Source: Flavobacteriales bacterium (GTDB lineage Bacteria; Bacteroidota; Bacteroidia; Flavobacteriales_D; Crocinitomicaceae). Taken from it: a DNA stretch of 64,000 bases. The notes beneath the pieces are model-generated. The model was not told the origin of the DNA and did not search any database. It saw only the letters and a program-made list of their open reading frames with translations. The stretch covers positions 1 to 64,000 of the forward strand of contig CANFJL010000011.1 in the NCBI GenBank assembly GCA_947447525.1. The letters run 5' to 3'. This document shows positions 27,561 through 36,220 of the stretch, in pieces (the first letter of the stretch is position 1; each line of letters starts with the position of its first letter). Made by a program: the position numbers and the translations under genes.

Positions 27561-28694
27561 ATGCATTTGACCCATCTACAATTATTAAATTTTAAGAATT
27601 ACACCGACATTTCGTTTAGTTTTTCTGAACGACTGAATGGTTTGGTTGGTGATAATGGAAGTGGCAAAACCAATGTACTAGATGCGATTTACTATTTAAG
27701 TATGTGTAAATCCTACTTAAACACAATGGACAGACAAAACATTCGTTTTGGCGAACTCTATTTTGCCATACAGGGAAATTGGAAGGATAACGAAGCAGTT
27801 TCGACAGTAAATTGCGCTGTTAAAATGGGTTCAAAGAAAATTGTAAAAAGAAACAAAAAAGAATACGAGCGCTTGGCAGATCATATTGGTCAATACCCAG
27901 TGGTGTTCATTTCTCCTTATGATGGAGATTTAATTGCTGAAGGAAGCGAACTGCGGAGAAAATGGATGGATGGTATTTTGGTTCAAATTGATCGAGAATA
28001 TTTAGAGCAACTACAATTTTACGCGAAGGTCTTAGACCAGCGGAACGCTTTATTAAAAAGCATGTTTGAGCACCGATTATTTGATCGGGAAAGTATTGAG
28101 GTGTGGGATGTTCAATTGATTAATGCAGGTGAATTAATTCATAAAAAAAGACAACAATTTTTAGAAGAATTTATTCCTGTATTTCAAAAATGTTACAAGG
28201 AAATTGGTGGGAATAAGGAAGAAGTAGGCTTGTCCTATCGCTCACAATTAAATGACGGATCCTTCATAGATTTATTAAAAGACTCCGAAAAAAGAGATGC
28301 CTTTTCTCAATACACGAATGTTGGGATACACAAAGACGATTTACTTTTTACGATCAATGAACATCCAGCGAAAAAATTTGGTTCTCAGGGACAGCAAAAA
28401 TCATTCGTAATTGCGCTCCGTTTAGCACAGTATGATTGGTTAAAAAATCATCTTTCTATTTCTCCAGTCTTACTTTTAGATGATGTTTTTGATAAATTGG
28501 ATGGAAAGCGCGTTCAAAAATTAATACAGATGGTAACGAGTCTAGATTTTGGACAAGTGATTGTGACCGATACAGATATTGAGAGAATGAGAAAATTATT
28601 TGAAGGGTTAAATGTTCCTAGCCGTATCTTTGAAGTGAAGAATCAAGAAGTTGAAATTATCCATGAAATTGAATTCCATGAATCCGAAAGATAA
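27561..28694 (+). CDS. recF: DNA replication and repair protein RecF
   Basis: RecF is an SMC-like ATPase that loads RecA at gaps through RecFOR. Walker A is GDNGSGKTN (about residues 32-40), the signature region is FGSQGQQKSFVIALRLAQ and Walker B is PVLLLDDVFDKLDG. The length, about 377 aa, is normal. ATG at 27561 gives MHLTHLQLLNFKNY, the conserved family start. The downstream DUF721 gene overlaps its 3' end, a typical Bacteroidota pairing. Confidence 0.94.
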   Translation: MHLTHLQLLNFKNYTDISFSFSERLNGLVGDNGSGKTNVLDAIYYLSMCKSYLNTMDRQNIRFGELYFAIQGNWKDNEAVSTVNCAVKMGSKKIVKRNKKEYERLADHIGQYPVVFISPYDGDLIAEGSELRRKWMDGILVQIDREYLEQLQFYAKVLDQRNALLKSMFEHRLFDRESIEVWDVQLINAGELIHKKRQQFLEEFIPVFQKCYKEIGGNKEEVGLSYRSQLNDGSFIDLLKDSEKRDAFSQYTNVGIHKDDLLFTINEHPAKKFGSQGQQKSFVIALRLAQYDWLKNHLSISPVLLLDDVFDKLDGKRVQKLIQMVTSLDFGQVIVTDTDIERMRKLFEGLNVPSRIFEVKNQEVEIIHEIEFHESER

Positions 28695-28983
28695 GCGAAA
28701 CCAAGACAGTCAACCTTTAAAAGATGTAATTGATCATTTTTTAAAAGCCTATTCCTTAGAGTCTAAGATGAAAGAATTGGATATTGTCGCTGCTTGGCCT
28801 GAATTAATGGGAGGAGCAATTGCTTTTCGGACAAAAAGTATTACCATAAAAAACAAAACACTTTACCTTGAAATAAATTCCGCAGTCATGCGTGATGAGT
28901 TGTATCATGGTAAAAAAGTGATCATTGAACGCATCAATACCTTTGCAGGAACAGAGGTTATAAATGATGTTTGGTTTTCTTAA
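28678..28983 (+). CDS. DUF721 (DciA-like) family protein
   Basis: About 101 aa. The motif series PLKDVIDHFLKAYSLESKMKELDI, AAWPELMGGAIAFRTKS and LYLEINSAVMRDELYHGKK is diagnostic for DUF721. Some DUF721/DciA proteins are replicative-helicase operators; most Bacteroidota members are short single-domain versions like this one. The start is ATG at 28678 (MNPKDKRNQ), which overlaps the recF stop by 17 nt; an earlier in-frame start is possible but not supported by the family. Confidence 0.85.
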   Translation: MNPKDKRNQDSQPLKDVIDHFLKAYSLESKMKELDIVAAWPELMGGAIAFRTKSITIKNKTLYLEINSAVMRDELYHGKKVIIERINTFAGTEVINDVWFS

Positions 28984-29054
28984 AAAATTATAAATTAAGC
29001 GATTAGAGCTTGCTTAAACTTGTGAGATTTTTTCATTTACCTTAAATTAGAGGC

Positions 29055-29750
29055 ATGAAAAATTTAATCCTCCTAATTACCCTATTATTTTTATTGAATT
29101 CGCCTATTTTTGCTCAGATAAAAGCTGTGCATAATCAAGCGGCCTATCCATTTTTATTATATCTTCCCAACGATAGTATCTTAGCCACCAATCCTCCTGT
29201 TCTCATATTTCTTCACGGAAGAAGTTTATCTGGAACAGATTTAAATCTCGTTAAGCGATACGGCATCATGCATGAAGTTGAAAAAGGAAGGAAAGTTCCT
29301 GCGATTGTTATAGCGCCTCAGGTATTGGCTGGTAAACCTTGGGAACATGCAAAAGTACTTTCTGTGTTGCGTTATGTGCAAAAAACTTACCAAACCGATA
29401 CCAATCGTGTGTATGTGGCGGGTATGAGTTTGGGCGGCTACGGCACCCTTGATTTTGCTGGTTCCTACCCTGAAATTGTTACTGCTGCAGTTGCCTTGTG
29501 TGGAGGTGGAAATTTAAAAGATGGTTGTCGCTTGGCAACTGTTCCCCTATGGATTCAACACGGTACGAATGATGCCGCAGTTCCCATTAGCGAATCTGAT
29601 AAAATAGTAAACGCAATTAAAGCTTGTAATGGTGGTGAAAATTTAATCTATACGAGGATTGCAGGTGCCAGTCATGGTGACCTTGAGAAAATCTTTAGAA
29701 CAGATGAAATGTATAACTGGCTGTTTAAGTACACCAAAACAAAGCCTTAA
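29055..29750 (+). CDS. exported alpha/beta hydrolase (esterase/PHB depolymerase-like)
   Basis: A 231-aa serine hydrolase with a signal peptide (1-20, ending IFA). It shows the oxyanion region IFLHGRSLSGTD, the nucleophile elbow VAGMSLGGYG, the Asp in HGTNDAAVP and the His in IAGASHGD. The compact length and arrangement match the dienelactone hydrolase/feruloyl-esterase-like predicted peptidases of Bacteroidota. The natural substrate is unknown. A near-consensus TAAATTAG at 29043-29050 ends 4 nt before the start. Confidence 0.82.
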   Translation: MKNLILLITLLFLLNSPIFAQIKAVHNQAAYPFLLYLPNDSILATNPPVLIFLHGRSLSGTDLNLVKRYGIMHEVEKGRKVPAIVIAPQVLAGKPWEHAKVLSVLRYVQKTYQTDTNRVYVAGMSLGGYGTLDFAGSYPEIVTAAVALCGGGNLKDGCRLATVPLWIQHGTNDAAVPISESDKIVNAIKACNGGENLIYTRIAGASHGDLEKIFRTDEMYNWLFKYTKTKP

Positions 29751-29755
29751 TTATT

Positions 29756-30400
29756 TCAATTTTTTGAATTAAAGGCATAACCCAATGCAAAGCCTCCTCC
29801 TAAACCAAAACCAGTAGGTGCAGCTTTTCTAGATTCCAAAAATACTCCAGCGGTTAAATGGTTTGCAAAGGAATAACTCGTACGACAACCAAAAGACGTA
29901 GCATATTTCAATTTAGATTGCATAGTGTATGGATTGAGAATCAAATCGATACCCAAAAGATTTACATAGGGTGAAACATCCCAGCGGTAATTAATATTAT
30001 GGTGATAGGCAATGCCTTCAGGCATAATAAGCGCTGCTATTCCCACAATAACTCCCCAGCCTTTATAATTTGCATTTGGAAAGAGAATGCTTGAATTATT
30101 AGTAGTACTTGCTATTAATCCCAATAAAATTAACGGAGGGCCAATTAGTGTTCCCATTGAGCTGTGAATATGTCGATAACCATCACTTCTTTTAACAACA
30201 TCCAGATTATAAAGAAGCGACCAATGCTGATGAAATCTCCATTCCATGGTGAGTCCAACATCCTTGTAGGTACTGCTATCAATTATCCCCATGGAACCTT
30301 TTAGGGCAATGTGATATTTATAATCCCCTAATTGAGCATGAGAATAAAACAATTGAAGGGTAAGGAAAAAGGAAAAAATGGTTTTATAAAAGGAGCTCAT
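29756..30400 (-). CDS. exported protein of unknown function, probable outer-membrane barrel
   Basis: 214 aa with a signal peptide (1-22, ending YSHA). The rest alternates aromatic and polar residues and ends FGLGGGFALGYAFNSKN, consistent with a small outer-membrane beta-barrel. A hydrophobic stretch (LIGPPLILLGLIAST) in the middle is atypical for a barrel. No family recognised. It is tail-to-tail with the upstream hydrolase gene, 5 nt apart. Confidence 0.6.
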   Translation of the reverse strand: MSSFYKTIFSFFLTLQLFYSHAQLGDYKYHIALKGSMGIIDSSTYKDVGLTMEWRFHQHWSLLYNLDVVKRSDGYRHIHSSMGTLIGPPLILLGLIASTTNNSSILFPNANYKGWGVIVGIAALIMPEGIAYHHNINYRWDVSPYVNLLGIDLILNPYTMQSKLKYATSFGCRTSYSFANHLTAGVFLESRKAAPTGFGLGGGFALGYAFNSKN

Positions 30401-30492
30401 TGGTATTTTAAATTATTGTTTTGACTTTTGAAAGTTAAATTACTAAATTAAAAAATCAATTAAAATTAATCAAACTATCAATAAAATCAATC

Positions 30493-30500
30493 TATTTTTG
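30493..30500 (+). promoter_or_regulatory. -7 promoter element (TATTTTTG) of the DUF3089 gene
   Basis: A perfect TAnnTTTG 19 nt upstream of the ATG at 30520. No clear -33 box. Confidence 0.35.
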
Positions 30501-30519
30501 TGCTACTTAAAAATTTACA

Positions 30520-31491
30520 ATGAAATTGCTTCTGTCACTACTTCTTATTTGTTCTATTAACAAGATGATCGCTCAAGAGCGGGTTGATTATTCCAAGCAA
30601 GAAAATTGGGCGGTACTTCCATGGCATACTCCGGAAAATTTATTGTCAAAAATGCATGATACAAGTTTACTAGCAAACGCTGATGTCTTTTACATTTATC
30701 CTACCTTGATGTTGGACCAGAAAGACAAAAGATGGAATATGCCCATGATGGAACAAGAGCATATGAATGAAGTTCTAAACAGTGCGGTACAATATCAAGC
30801 AAGTGCTTGGGCAGAGGCTGGGAGAATGTATGTGCCTTATTATCGACAAGCACATATAAGATCTTATTATACCGAAGGGAAAAGAGGAGAGCAAGCATTG
30901 ATGTTTGCTTATGCTGATATTAAAGCTTCTTTTGAATATTATATGGCGCATTACAATCAGGGAAGGCCTATCATTCTTGCAGGTCATAGTCAGGGGTCGA
31001 CACATTTATATTTATTGATTAAAGATTTTTTTGAAGGAAAGGCACTGCAAAAACAATTAATTGCAGCTTATATGCCGGGAATAGGATTTGAAAAAGAAGT
31101 CTTCAAAGACATACCACTCATGACAAGACCGGAGCAAACGGGAGGATTTGTCGCTTGGAATACCTTCAAGAAAAAAATAGATAAAGAGAGTTACAATAAG
31201 TGGTACAAGGGAAAAGCAGTTGTGAATCCTGTGTCGTGGGATTTAAGTCCCGTGGTACTAAAAAAGGATCATTTAGGTTTTTACTATTCCAATGGGAAGC
31301 TATACCCACATATGTTTGATACCCACCTTATCGATGGCGGAATATGGATTTCAACCCCAAAATGGCCATTTCAATTGATGTCATTCATTATGAAAAACTA
31401 TCATATTGGGGACATTAATTTATTTTGGGAAGACATTCGACTGAATGCAAAATTAAGAGTCGAAAGCTATTTGAAACTTGAAACTAAATAA
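30520..31491 (+). CDS. DUF3089 family exported alpha/beta hydrolase
   Basis: 323 aa with a signal peptide (1-18, ending MIA). VDYSKQENWAVLPWH, ADVFYIYPTL, the Asp/Lys-rich AYADIKASFEYYM and the nucleophile elbow ILAGHSQGSTHLYLLI match DUF3089, a lipase-like alpha/beta hydrolase family. The C-terminal THLIDGGIWISTPK probably contributes the Asp/His region. Substrate unknown. Its end overlaps the convergent DUF5916 gene by 8 nt. Confidence 0.82.
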   Translation: MKLLLSLLLICSINKMIAQERVDYSKQENWAVLPWHTPENLLSKMHDTSLLANADVFYIYPTLMLDQKDKRWNMPMMEQEHMNEVLNSAVQYQASAWAEAGRMYVPYYRQAHIRSYYTEGKRGEQALMFAYADIKASFEYYMAHYNQGRPIILAGHSQGSTHLYLLIKDFFEGKALQKQLIAAYMPGIGFEKEVFKDIPLMTRPEQTGGFVAWNTFKKKIDKESYNKWYKGKAVVNPVSWDLSPVVLKKDHLGFYYSNGKLYPHMFDTHLIDGGIWISTPKWPFQLMSFIMKNYHIGDINLFWEDIRLNAKLRVESYLKLETK

Positions 31492-33925
31492 TTTCTTTTT
31501 TCTTCTTTAATTTCTGAGCATCAAGCCAATAAATCACCTTCAAAGAAATACTGTTGGAGGGACCTTCTTGTAAGGTTTTTCCTAAATTATAAAAATAACT
31601 TTGAGCCACTCTTTTATCACTTTGGAAGACTGCATTTTTCCAAACTAAGTTGATTTCACTTCCAGGCTGAAAAACCCATCTATAGACAAAATCTATAGTG
31701 AAGGCATTAAAATTAACATTGTATGCTGAGGCGCCGTCAATATCAAGATCATTGTAAACTATAGGTGCTAGGACTCCATTATTTTGTAGGCTGTAGAACG
31801 AATTATAAATAATATATGATCGATAATGACGCAATCTAAAAGACAAATTCATTCTATTGGTAATTGAATAATTAAAGTCTATCAGGTTGGTAATATTATT
31901 TCTATTGCGCGAGCCAAAAAGAATTCCAGAAAAGGAAGTGTCAACAGATTGGCCAAATTGAACAGCATACCCTTCGTTATTAATTTGGAATCCTTGAGAA
32001 ATGGAGTATGAAAGTAACATCTTATTCGTCAAACGGAACCTAAGACCAACATTATATTCCCATTCTATCCAATGATTGCGATTTATTTTAGTGAAATTTC
32101 CGCCCAAATCAACCGCGAATTTTTTCTGATAATTTGTAGAAATCCAACCACCACCCCCAAGCCAAGTAGGCAGCATAAAGAAATATCCATCACTTATAGG
32201 TAATCTTGGTTCAAAATAGTCATAACTTTCTGTCAAGGAAGAGTTCAAATTAAGTCCAAAAGCATTGAATTTTTTAGTGAAGCACATGGTGCTAAGATTC
32301 AAATTAGTTCCTGTGTAGACATTAGGCGCAAACAATCTATTATAATCTAAAGAAAGTGAAGAAGTAAATCGGTTGAGGATCCAAAATGGTTTGAAGATCC
32401 TATAGCTCATATAAAAAGAGGCTATGCGTCTGTTGTTATTTTGATTGTATCCTAAGTCGTTGGGATCATAGGTTGCAGACTCCTCAAAATAAGAAGCATT
32501 GTACACAAATTTCCCTTTTTGCTTACCACCCCAAAGTCCCCAATTGAATCCTGTGGATAAACTATCGGTAAACAACTTATTTGAAATAGAAGAATTCACT
32601 CCGCCATAATAATCATTGCTTTTATTATTAAAAACAGAGTTGAAGGCAGTGACATTAGCATCATAAAAACTACCCGCTCGGGTAACATTGGTATTGGTCA
32701 AGGTAACAGAACTATTATTTTTTAAATTTTGATCCAGGACAAGCACATTAAAATTAGTCAAGGGAGAAGCTAAAATTTGTCTTTCTTCCAAAGTACTTTG
32801 ATTGATAGCCGTAGCAAATTGTGGGGCTGTGAGCGCATTAAATACCCCTATTCCTAAACCTTGATCGGTACGCCCGGTAAGTTTGGTTGCATTATACAAT
32901 CTGGTAGAACCAGGGACAGAAGAAATCCTTTCATTTTCATTGAGTAAGTTGTTAAGTACCGCCGCTGGGGGTTGTATTCCAATTCTTCGACTGTAAAACA
33001 AGCCTGATTTATTAAACAATTCTGTTCCCTCTGTAAAAAATTGCCGATTCTCATTGAATTGAATCTCGAAAGGAGTAAGATTGAGTACTTGATTATCAAA
33101 AACGACTTGTCCAAAATCAGGAACTAAAGTAACATCTAAGGTAAAGGCTTCATTTAAGCCATATTTAATATCCATTCCACCATTAAAAGAACCTCCCAGA
33201 TTGGCACCAGGGGATTTGTTTGCATAGGAAGAAAGATAAGGAATGAGTGCCAAACGCAAAGGTGGGTCAATGCCTTCTATACCTTCAACGGAACCACTTT
33301 TAACTAAATAATTCTCAAAGTCAGGACTCACCGGAGACCAAGCTGATTGTTCTCTATTTCGACTCATTTGTCTTGAGAAATTTATGCCCCATTCTTGAAT
33401 GTTTTTAGCAGGGAAACGGATGGCAGAAAACGGAATCCGAATCTCAATGGTCCATGCTGAATCTGACAAATACACTTGACTATTCCACACTAGATTTAAT
33501 TGATCGTTAAAATCCATAGGATTAATCTTGGCATCCAATTGCACCCCTTGACTGGTTACACCAAAATAGAAACCATTTTGATTGTCGTTATAAGTATCCA
33601 AATAAATACTAAATACATCAGCATTAGGACTCAAATCATCTCGAGAAGTAAAAACTTGAGAAACAGAGTCCATTTTATCATAACATTTGACCGCAAAATA
33701 AATTGCTTCATGATTATAAGCCATTGCAACAGATGTCTTTTGTTTTGATTTATTGCCAGGATTAGGTCTAACGCAGGTAAAGTCAGTAACGAAGGACGCT
33801 TTTTGCCAAAGTTCTTCCTTTAATTGTCCATCTAAAATTATTTTTTGATTTGTTTTTAGCGCATTAAGGCTTTGGGAATACACCCAAAAAGGAGACAATA
33901 AAATTAGGAATATGAGGCCTTTCAT
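31484..33925 (-). CDS. DUF5916 / CBM9-like outer-membrane protein
   Basis: 813 aa. After a signal peptide (1-17), residues about 20-190 form a CBM9-like sandwich (IILDGQLKEELWQKASFVTDF, VAMAYNHEAIYFAVKCYD, WTIEIRIPFSAIRFP), followed by a long DUF5916 barrel-type region rich in aromatic strands. Such proteins are common in Bacteroidota outer membranes; a glycan- or peptide-binding role has been proposed but not settled. TATATTTG at 33930-33937 ends 4 nt before the ATG. Confidence 0.85.
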   Translation of the reverse strand: MKGLIFLILLSPFWVYSQSLNALKTNQKIILDGQLKEELWQKASFVTDFTCVRPNPGNKSKQKTSVAMAYNHEAIYFAVKCYDKMDSVSQVFTSRDDLSPNADVFSIYLDTYNDNQNGFYFGVTSQGVQLDAKINPMDFNDQLNLVWNSQVYLSDSAWTIEIRIPFSAIRFPAKNIQEWGINFSRQMSRNREQSAWSPVSPDFENYLVKSGSVEGIEGIDPPLRLALIPYLSSYANKSPGANLGGSFNGGMDIKYGLNEAFTLDVTLVPDFGQVVFDNQVLNLTPFEIQFNENRQFFTEGTELFNKSGLFYSRRIGIQPPAAVLNNLLNENERISSVPGSTRLYNATKLTGRTDQGLGIGVFNALTAPQFATAINQSTLEERQILASPLTNFNVLVLDQNLKNNSSVTLTNTNVTRAGSFYDANVTAFNSVFNNKSNDYYGGVNSSISNKLFTDSLSTGFNWGLWGGKQKGKFVYNASYFEESATYDPNDLGYNQNNNRRIASFYMSYRIFKPFWILNRFTSSLSLDYNRLFAPNVYTGTNLNLSTMCFTKKFNAFGLNLNSSLTESYDYFEPRLPISDGYFFMLPTWLGGGGWISTNYQKKFAVDLGGNFTKINRNHWIEWEYNVGLRFRLTNKMLLSYSISQGFQINNEGYAVQFGQSVDTSFSGILFGSRNRNNITNLIDFNYSITNRMNLSFRLRHYRSYIIYNSFYSLQNNGVLAPIVYNDLDIDGASAYNVNFNAFTIDFVYRWVFQPGSEINLVWKNAVFQSDKRVAQSYFYNLGKTLQEGPSNSISLKVIYWLDAQKLKKKKEII

Positions 33926-33929
33926 GGTG

Positions 33930-33937
33930 CAAATATA
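33930..33937 (-). promoter_or_regulatory. -7 promoter element (TATATTTG) of the DUF5916 gene
   Basis: A perfect TAnnTTTG on the minus strand with only GGTG (4 nt) between it and the start codon at 33925, a leaderless geometry. Confidence 0.5.
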
Positions 33938-33958
33938 CCGTTAGAAACTGTAAAAAAA

Positions 33959-34669
33959 TTAATTTCTTCGAGAAACAACATGAAGGCATTCTTGATATTT
34001 TTCAAAAGTAACCCAGCATTTTTTTCTTTTTCGCCAATCAAAAAGAACCTGAGCTATTGTTTCTTGCAAATACATTTTTTCACAGCTTGTTAAAGATCTG
34101 TGAAATGCGAAGCGAGAAAATGAAAAATCAAAAGCATTACCGTTGAGATGAGCACTTTTCTTAACTGCAGAACGATTACGCTTTAATAAACGATTTACAG
34201 AACTAATGGTTCGTGTCATGGATGTTACAATCAATTTGGCTTGCTGGACCGAACTGCCTTTTATCCTTGAATTAAAATCAGTGCATATCGAGTCCATTAG
34301 TACGGAGGTTTCCGGGGTCAGCAGCGCATAAGAATAATAAAAAGTATCCTGCGTAAAATGTTTTTGTTGAGGAACAAAGACCAAATTTCCCCTTCTGGCC
34401 TTTTTTCTTAAACCTGCAACATTAAGTGATGGCCAAACACCAGTTTTTTCTGATTTATAGATATAGGAGCTAAGATAATCATTGAGTTGACTGCTGAATT
34501 CATTTGGAAAGAAACAGGAGCAATCATACTTACAATCACTTTTCTTCTCCTCTGGGACAAAGGAAATACTATTATTTTTTGCCTTCGTTTTACCATTTTC
34601 AACAAAGAAAATAAAAAAAGCTGCCAATAATGCGGCGCTTGAGAGTAAGGTAATATTGAAGAATTTCAT
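33959..34669 (-). CDS. DUF5715-like / M15-type exported peptidase-like protein
   Basis: About 236 aa. The ATG at 34669 (MKFFNITLLSSAALLAAFFIFF) gives an N-terminal signal or anchor. The C-terminal half contains KKSAHLNGNAFDFSFSRFAF, matching the SxHxxGxAxD zinc motif of M15 (VanX/VanY-like) D,D-peptidases, and ends CLHVVSR, which could give the third ligand (His-x-x). This resembles DUF5715 proteins. A role in peptidoglycan trimming is inferred. The start is confirmed by a well-spaced promoter 5 nt upstream. Confidence 0.72.
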   Translation of the reverse strand: MKFFNITLLSSAALLAAFFIFFVENGKTKAKNNSISFVPEEKKSDCKYDCSCFFPNEFSSQLNDYLSSYIYKSEKTGVWPSLNVAGLRKKARRGNLVFVPQQKHFTQDTFYYSYALLTPETSVLMDSICTDFNSRIKGSSVQQAKLIVTSMTRTISSVNRLLKRNRSAVKKSAHLNGNAFDFSFSRFAFHRSLTSCEKMYLQETIAQVLFDWRKRKKCWVTFEKYQECLHVVSRRN

Positions 34670-34674
34670 TTGAA

Positions 34675-34705
34675 CAAAAATAAGATGATTATTCACAAAA
34701 TTCAA
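34675..34705 (-). promoter_or_regulatory. promoter of the M15-like gene (TTG-N20-TATTTTTG)
   Basis: On the minus strand TTG at 34705-34703 and TATTTTTG at 34682-34675 are 20 nt apart. The -7 box ends 5 nt before the ATG at 34669, so the transcript is probably leaderless. It overlaps the divergent DUF493 promoter. Confidence 0.65.
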
Positions 34706-34707
34706 GT

Positions 34708-34715
34708 TAAATTTG
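34708..34715 (+). promoter_or_regulatory. -7 promoter element (TAAATTTG) of the DUF493 gene
   Basis: A perfect TAnnTTTG ending 4 nt before the GTG start at 34720. It is back-to-back with the M15-like promoter. Confidence 0.5.
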
Positions 34716-34719
34716 CGTT

Positions 34720-34983
34720 GTGAAAGAATTTGATGCACTTAGAGTACAATTAGAATTATTAGAATGGCCAAATGTCTATTTTTTTAAATTTATCTTGCCC
34801 AATGATGCGGTACGAATTGCAAAGGTGAGTGCACTTTTTGACGAAAATGCCGATATATCTTTGCACCCTTCAGGGAAAGGGAAATATACTAGTTTCAGTG
34901 TTAAATCTGTAATGTTAAATGTTGATGAAATCATTACAATTTACGAAAAAGCCACTGCCATTGAAGGCGTAATATCATTATAA
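34720..34983 (+). CDS. DUF493 (YbeD-like) family protein
   Basis: An 87-aa single-domain protein with a GTG start. VQLELLEWPNVYFFKFILP, the central GKYTSFSVKSVMLNVDEII and the short C-terminal GVISL match DUF493, a ferredoxin-like fold whose E. coli member YbeD sits beside lipoate genes; no lipoate genes are nearby here. The stop codon overlaps the next start (TAATG), so the downstream membrane protein is translationally coupled. Confidence 0.8.
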   Translation: MKEFDALRVQLELLEWPNVYFFKFILPNDAVRIAKVSALFDENADISLHPSGKGKYTSFSVKSVMLNVDEIITIYEKATAIEGVISL

Positions 34984-35360
34984 TGAACTACCTATTTTTT
35001 AAAGACCTTCTTTTTTATGCTTTCTTCATTGTGATGGCGATAATTTTATATCGCCGTTTACTAAGGCGTATGAGCAAAGGCAATATAAATCAAAATGATT
35101 ATTGTGTTTTATTTAGTTTAGAGCAGAACCCTGCAAGTGGCGAAATACCCTTTTACTTCACCTTAGAAAAAGAGCAAACAGTAAGTTTATTTATCGAGCA
35201 TGAAGATAAATCGAGTGTTTTGGTTGTTGAAAAAACCTATAAGCCTGGTGGACATATTGTTAGATATGACTCTAAACAACTTGCTGATGGATTTTACTAT
35301 TATATTTTGAAAACCGAACTTCAAGAAACAAAGAAGAAATTCACCATTCAGAACGCTTAA
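34983..35360 (+). CDS. small single-span membrane protein of unknown function
   Basis: 125 aa: one membrane helix at residues about 6-24 (LLFYAFFIVMAIILYRRLL), then a beta-rich soluble domain (EIPFYFTLEKEQTVSLFIEH ... HIVRYDSKQLADGFYYYIL) that reads like a small FlgD/T9SS-sorting-domain-type immunoglobulin fold. No family is certain. It is coupled to the DUF493 gene by a TAATG overlap and overlaps the convergent barrel gene by 4 nt. Confidence 0.65.
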   Translation: MNYLFFKDLLFYAFFIVMAIILYRRLLRRMSKGNINQNDYCVLFSLEQNPASGEIPFYFTLEKEQTVSLFIEHEDKSSVLVVEKTYKPGGHIVRYDSKQLADGFYYYILKTELQETKKKFTIQNA

Positions 35361-36070
35361 GACTCTTTTGTCTTCTTCGTTTTCTTAACCCGTAATTTCG
35401 TTTTACCTTTCTTAAAATGGTAGCGTTTTTTGCCAAAACTATTGGACGGAGCTCCTCCCTCATCAATTTTTACCACTAAACCAATACTGTGCTGCATATA
35501 ATCAGAATACCCAAATAGATCAGAAGTAAGTCCGATTTTACCAGAAGTTTGAAGTTGAATACCAACAGAATTACTTAACCAAAAGTTCAGTCCAAGTCCC
35601 AAATTAAGTGTTGGAGTAACATTACCCACAAGTGAATCATCACAATTACGAATACTCAAACCTAATCCGGAAGATACATAAGGATCAACTGCTCCTTCTC
35701 CTAGAAGCTTATTAAAGGAATATTTAAGATTAGCATCCGTTGCTAAAAAAAATCCTGTTTTCCCCAATTGTAAATTGACCAACTTTTTGGGGTTGTATTG
35801 ATTAAAACTCATTGCAAGCTCAGTGCTCCAACCCTTATAAATATACTTATCAGCAAAAATGCGCGAAGGAAAAACATTGGTGTGCCAATTACTTGGATCA
35901 TAAAATGCAGCAGAATTTCCATCATCGTCAAGAACAGAATAGGAAAGACCAAACATCCAACCATAAGAATTAGCATTCGTTAATTTTTTAATGGGCTGAG
36001 CCACTAATGTTTGACACAAGAAGAAGAATGCAAGGACGAAGCCTATCTTTTTATAGAGAAGTAGTTTCAT
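35357..36070 (-). CDS. outer-membrane beta-barrel protein with basic C-terminal tail
   Basis: 237 aa with a signal peptide (1-24, ending LVAQ). The body shows strand patterns typical of small porin-like barrels (GWSTELAMSFNQYNPKKL, VDPYVSSGLGLSIRN, LNLGLGLNFWLSNSVGIQLQ, QHSIGLVVKID). The last 25 residues are unusually rich in Lys/Arg/Thr (KKRYHFKKGKTKLRVKKTKK). No specific family is named. TAAATTTG at 36075-36082 ends 4 nt before the start. Confidence 0.72.
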   Translation of the reverse strand: MKLLLYKKIGFVLAFFFLCQTLVAQPIKKLTNANSYGWMFGLSYSVLDDDGNSAAFYDPSNWHTNVFPSRIFADKYIYKGWSTELAMSFNQYNPKKLVNLQLGKTGFFLATDANLKYSFNKLLGEGAVDPYVSSGLGLSIRNCDDSLVGNVTPTLNLGLGLNFWLSNSVGIQLQTSGKIGLTSDLFGYSDYMQHSIGLVVKIDEGGAPSNSFGKKRYHFKKGKTKLRVKKTKKTKES

Positions 36071-36074
36071 ATTA

Positions 36075-36102
36075 CAAATTTAACCAAAAATGAATGTTTC
36101 AA
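36075..36102 (-). promoter_or_regulatory. promoter of the 35357-36070 barrel gene (TTG-N17-TAAATTTG)
   Basis: On the minus strand TTG (36102-36100) and TAAATTTG (36082-36075) are 17 nt apart. Only ATTA in plus orientation (4 nt) separates the -7 box from the start codon. Confidence 0.5.
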
Positions 36103-36208
36103 TATTGGAGTCATCAATATTATCAACATTTTTATACACTATTTTCCAAAAGCTATTAAAGGAATAGAAATTAGAAGATTAGTTACAGTTATTACTTGAA
36201 TTATTGAG

Positions 36209-36216
36209 TATTTTTG
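36209..36216 (+). promoter_or_regulatory. -7 promoter element (TATTTTTG) of the IPExxxVDY-pyk unit
   Basis: A perfect TAnnTTTG ending 4 nt before the GTG start at 36221. Confidence 0.5.
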
Positions 36217-36220
36217 TAGC

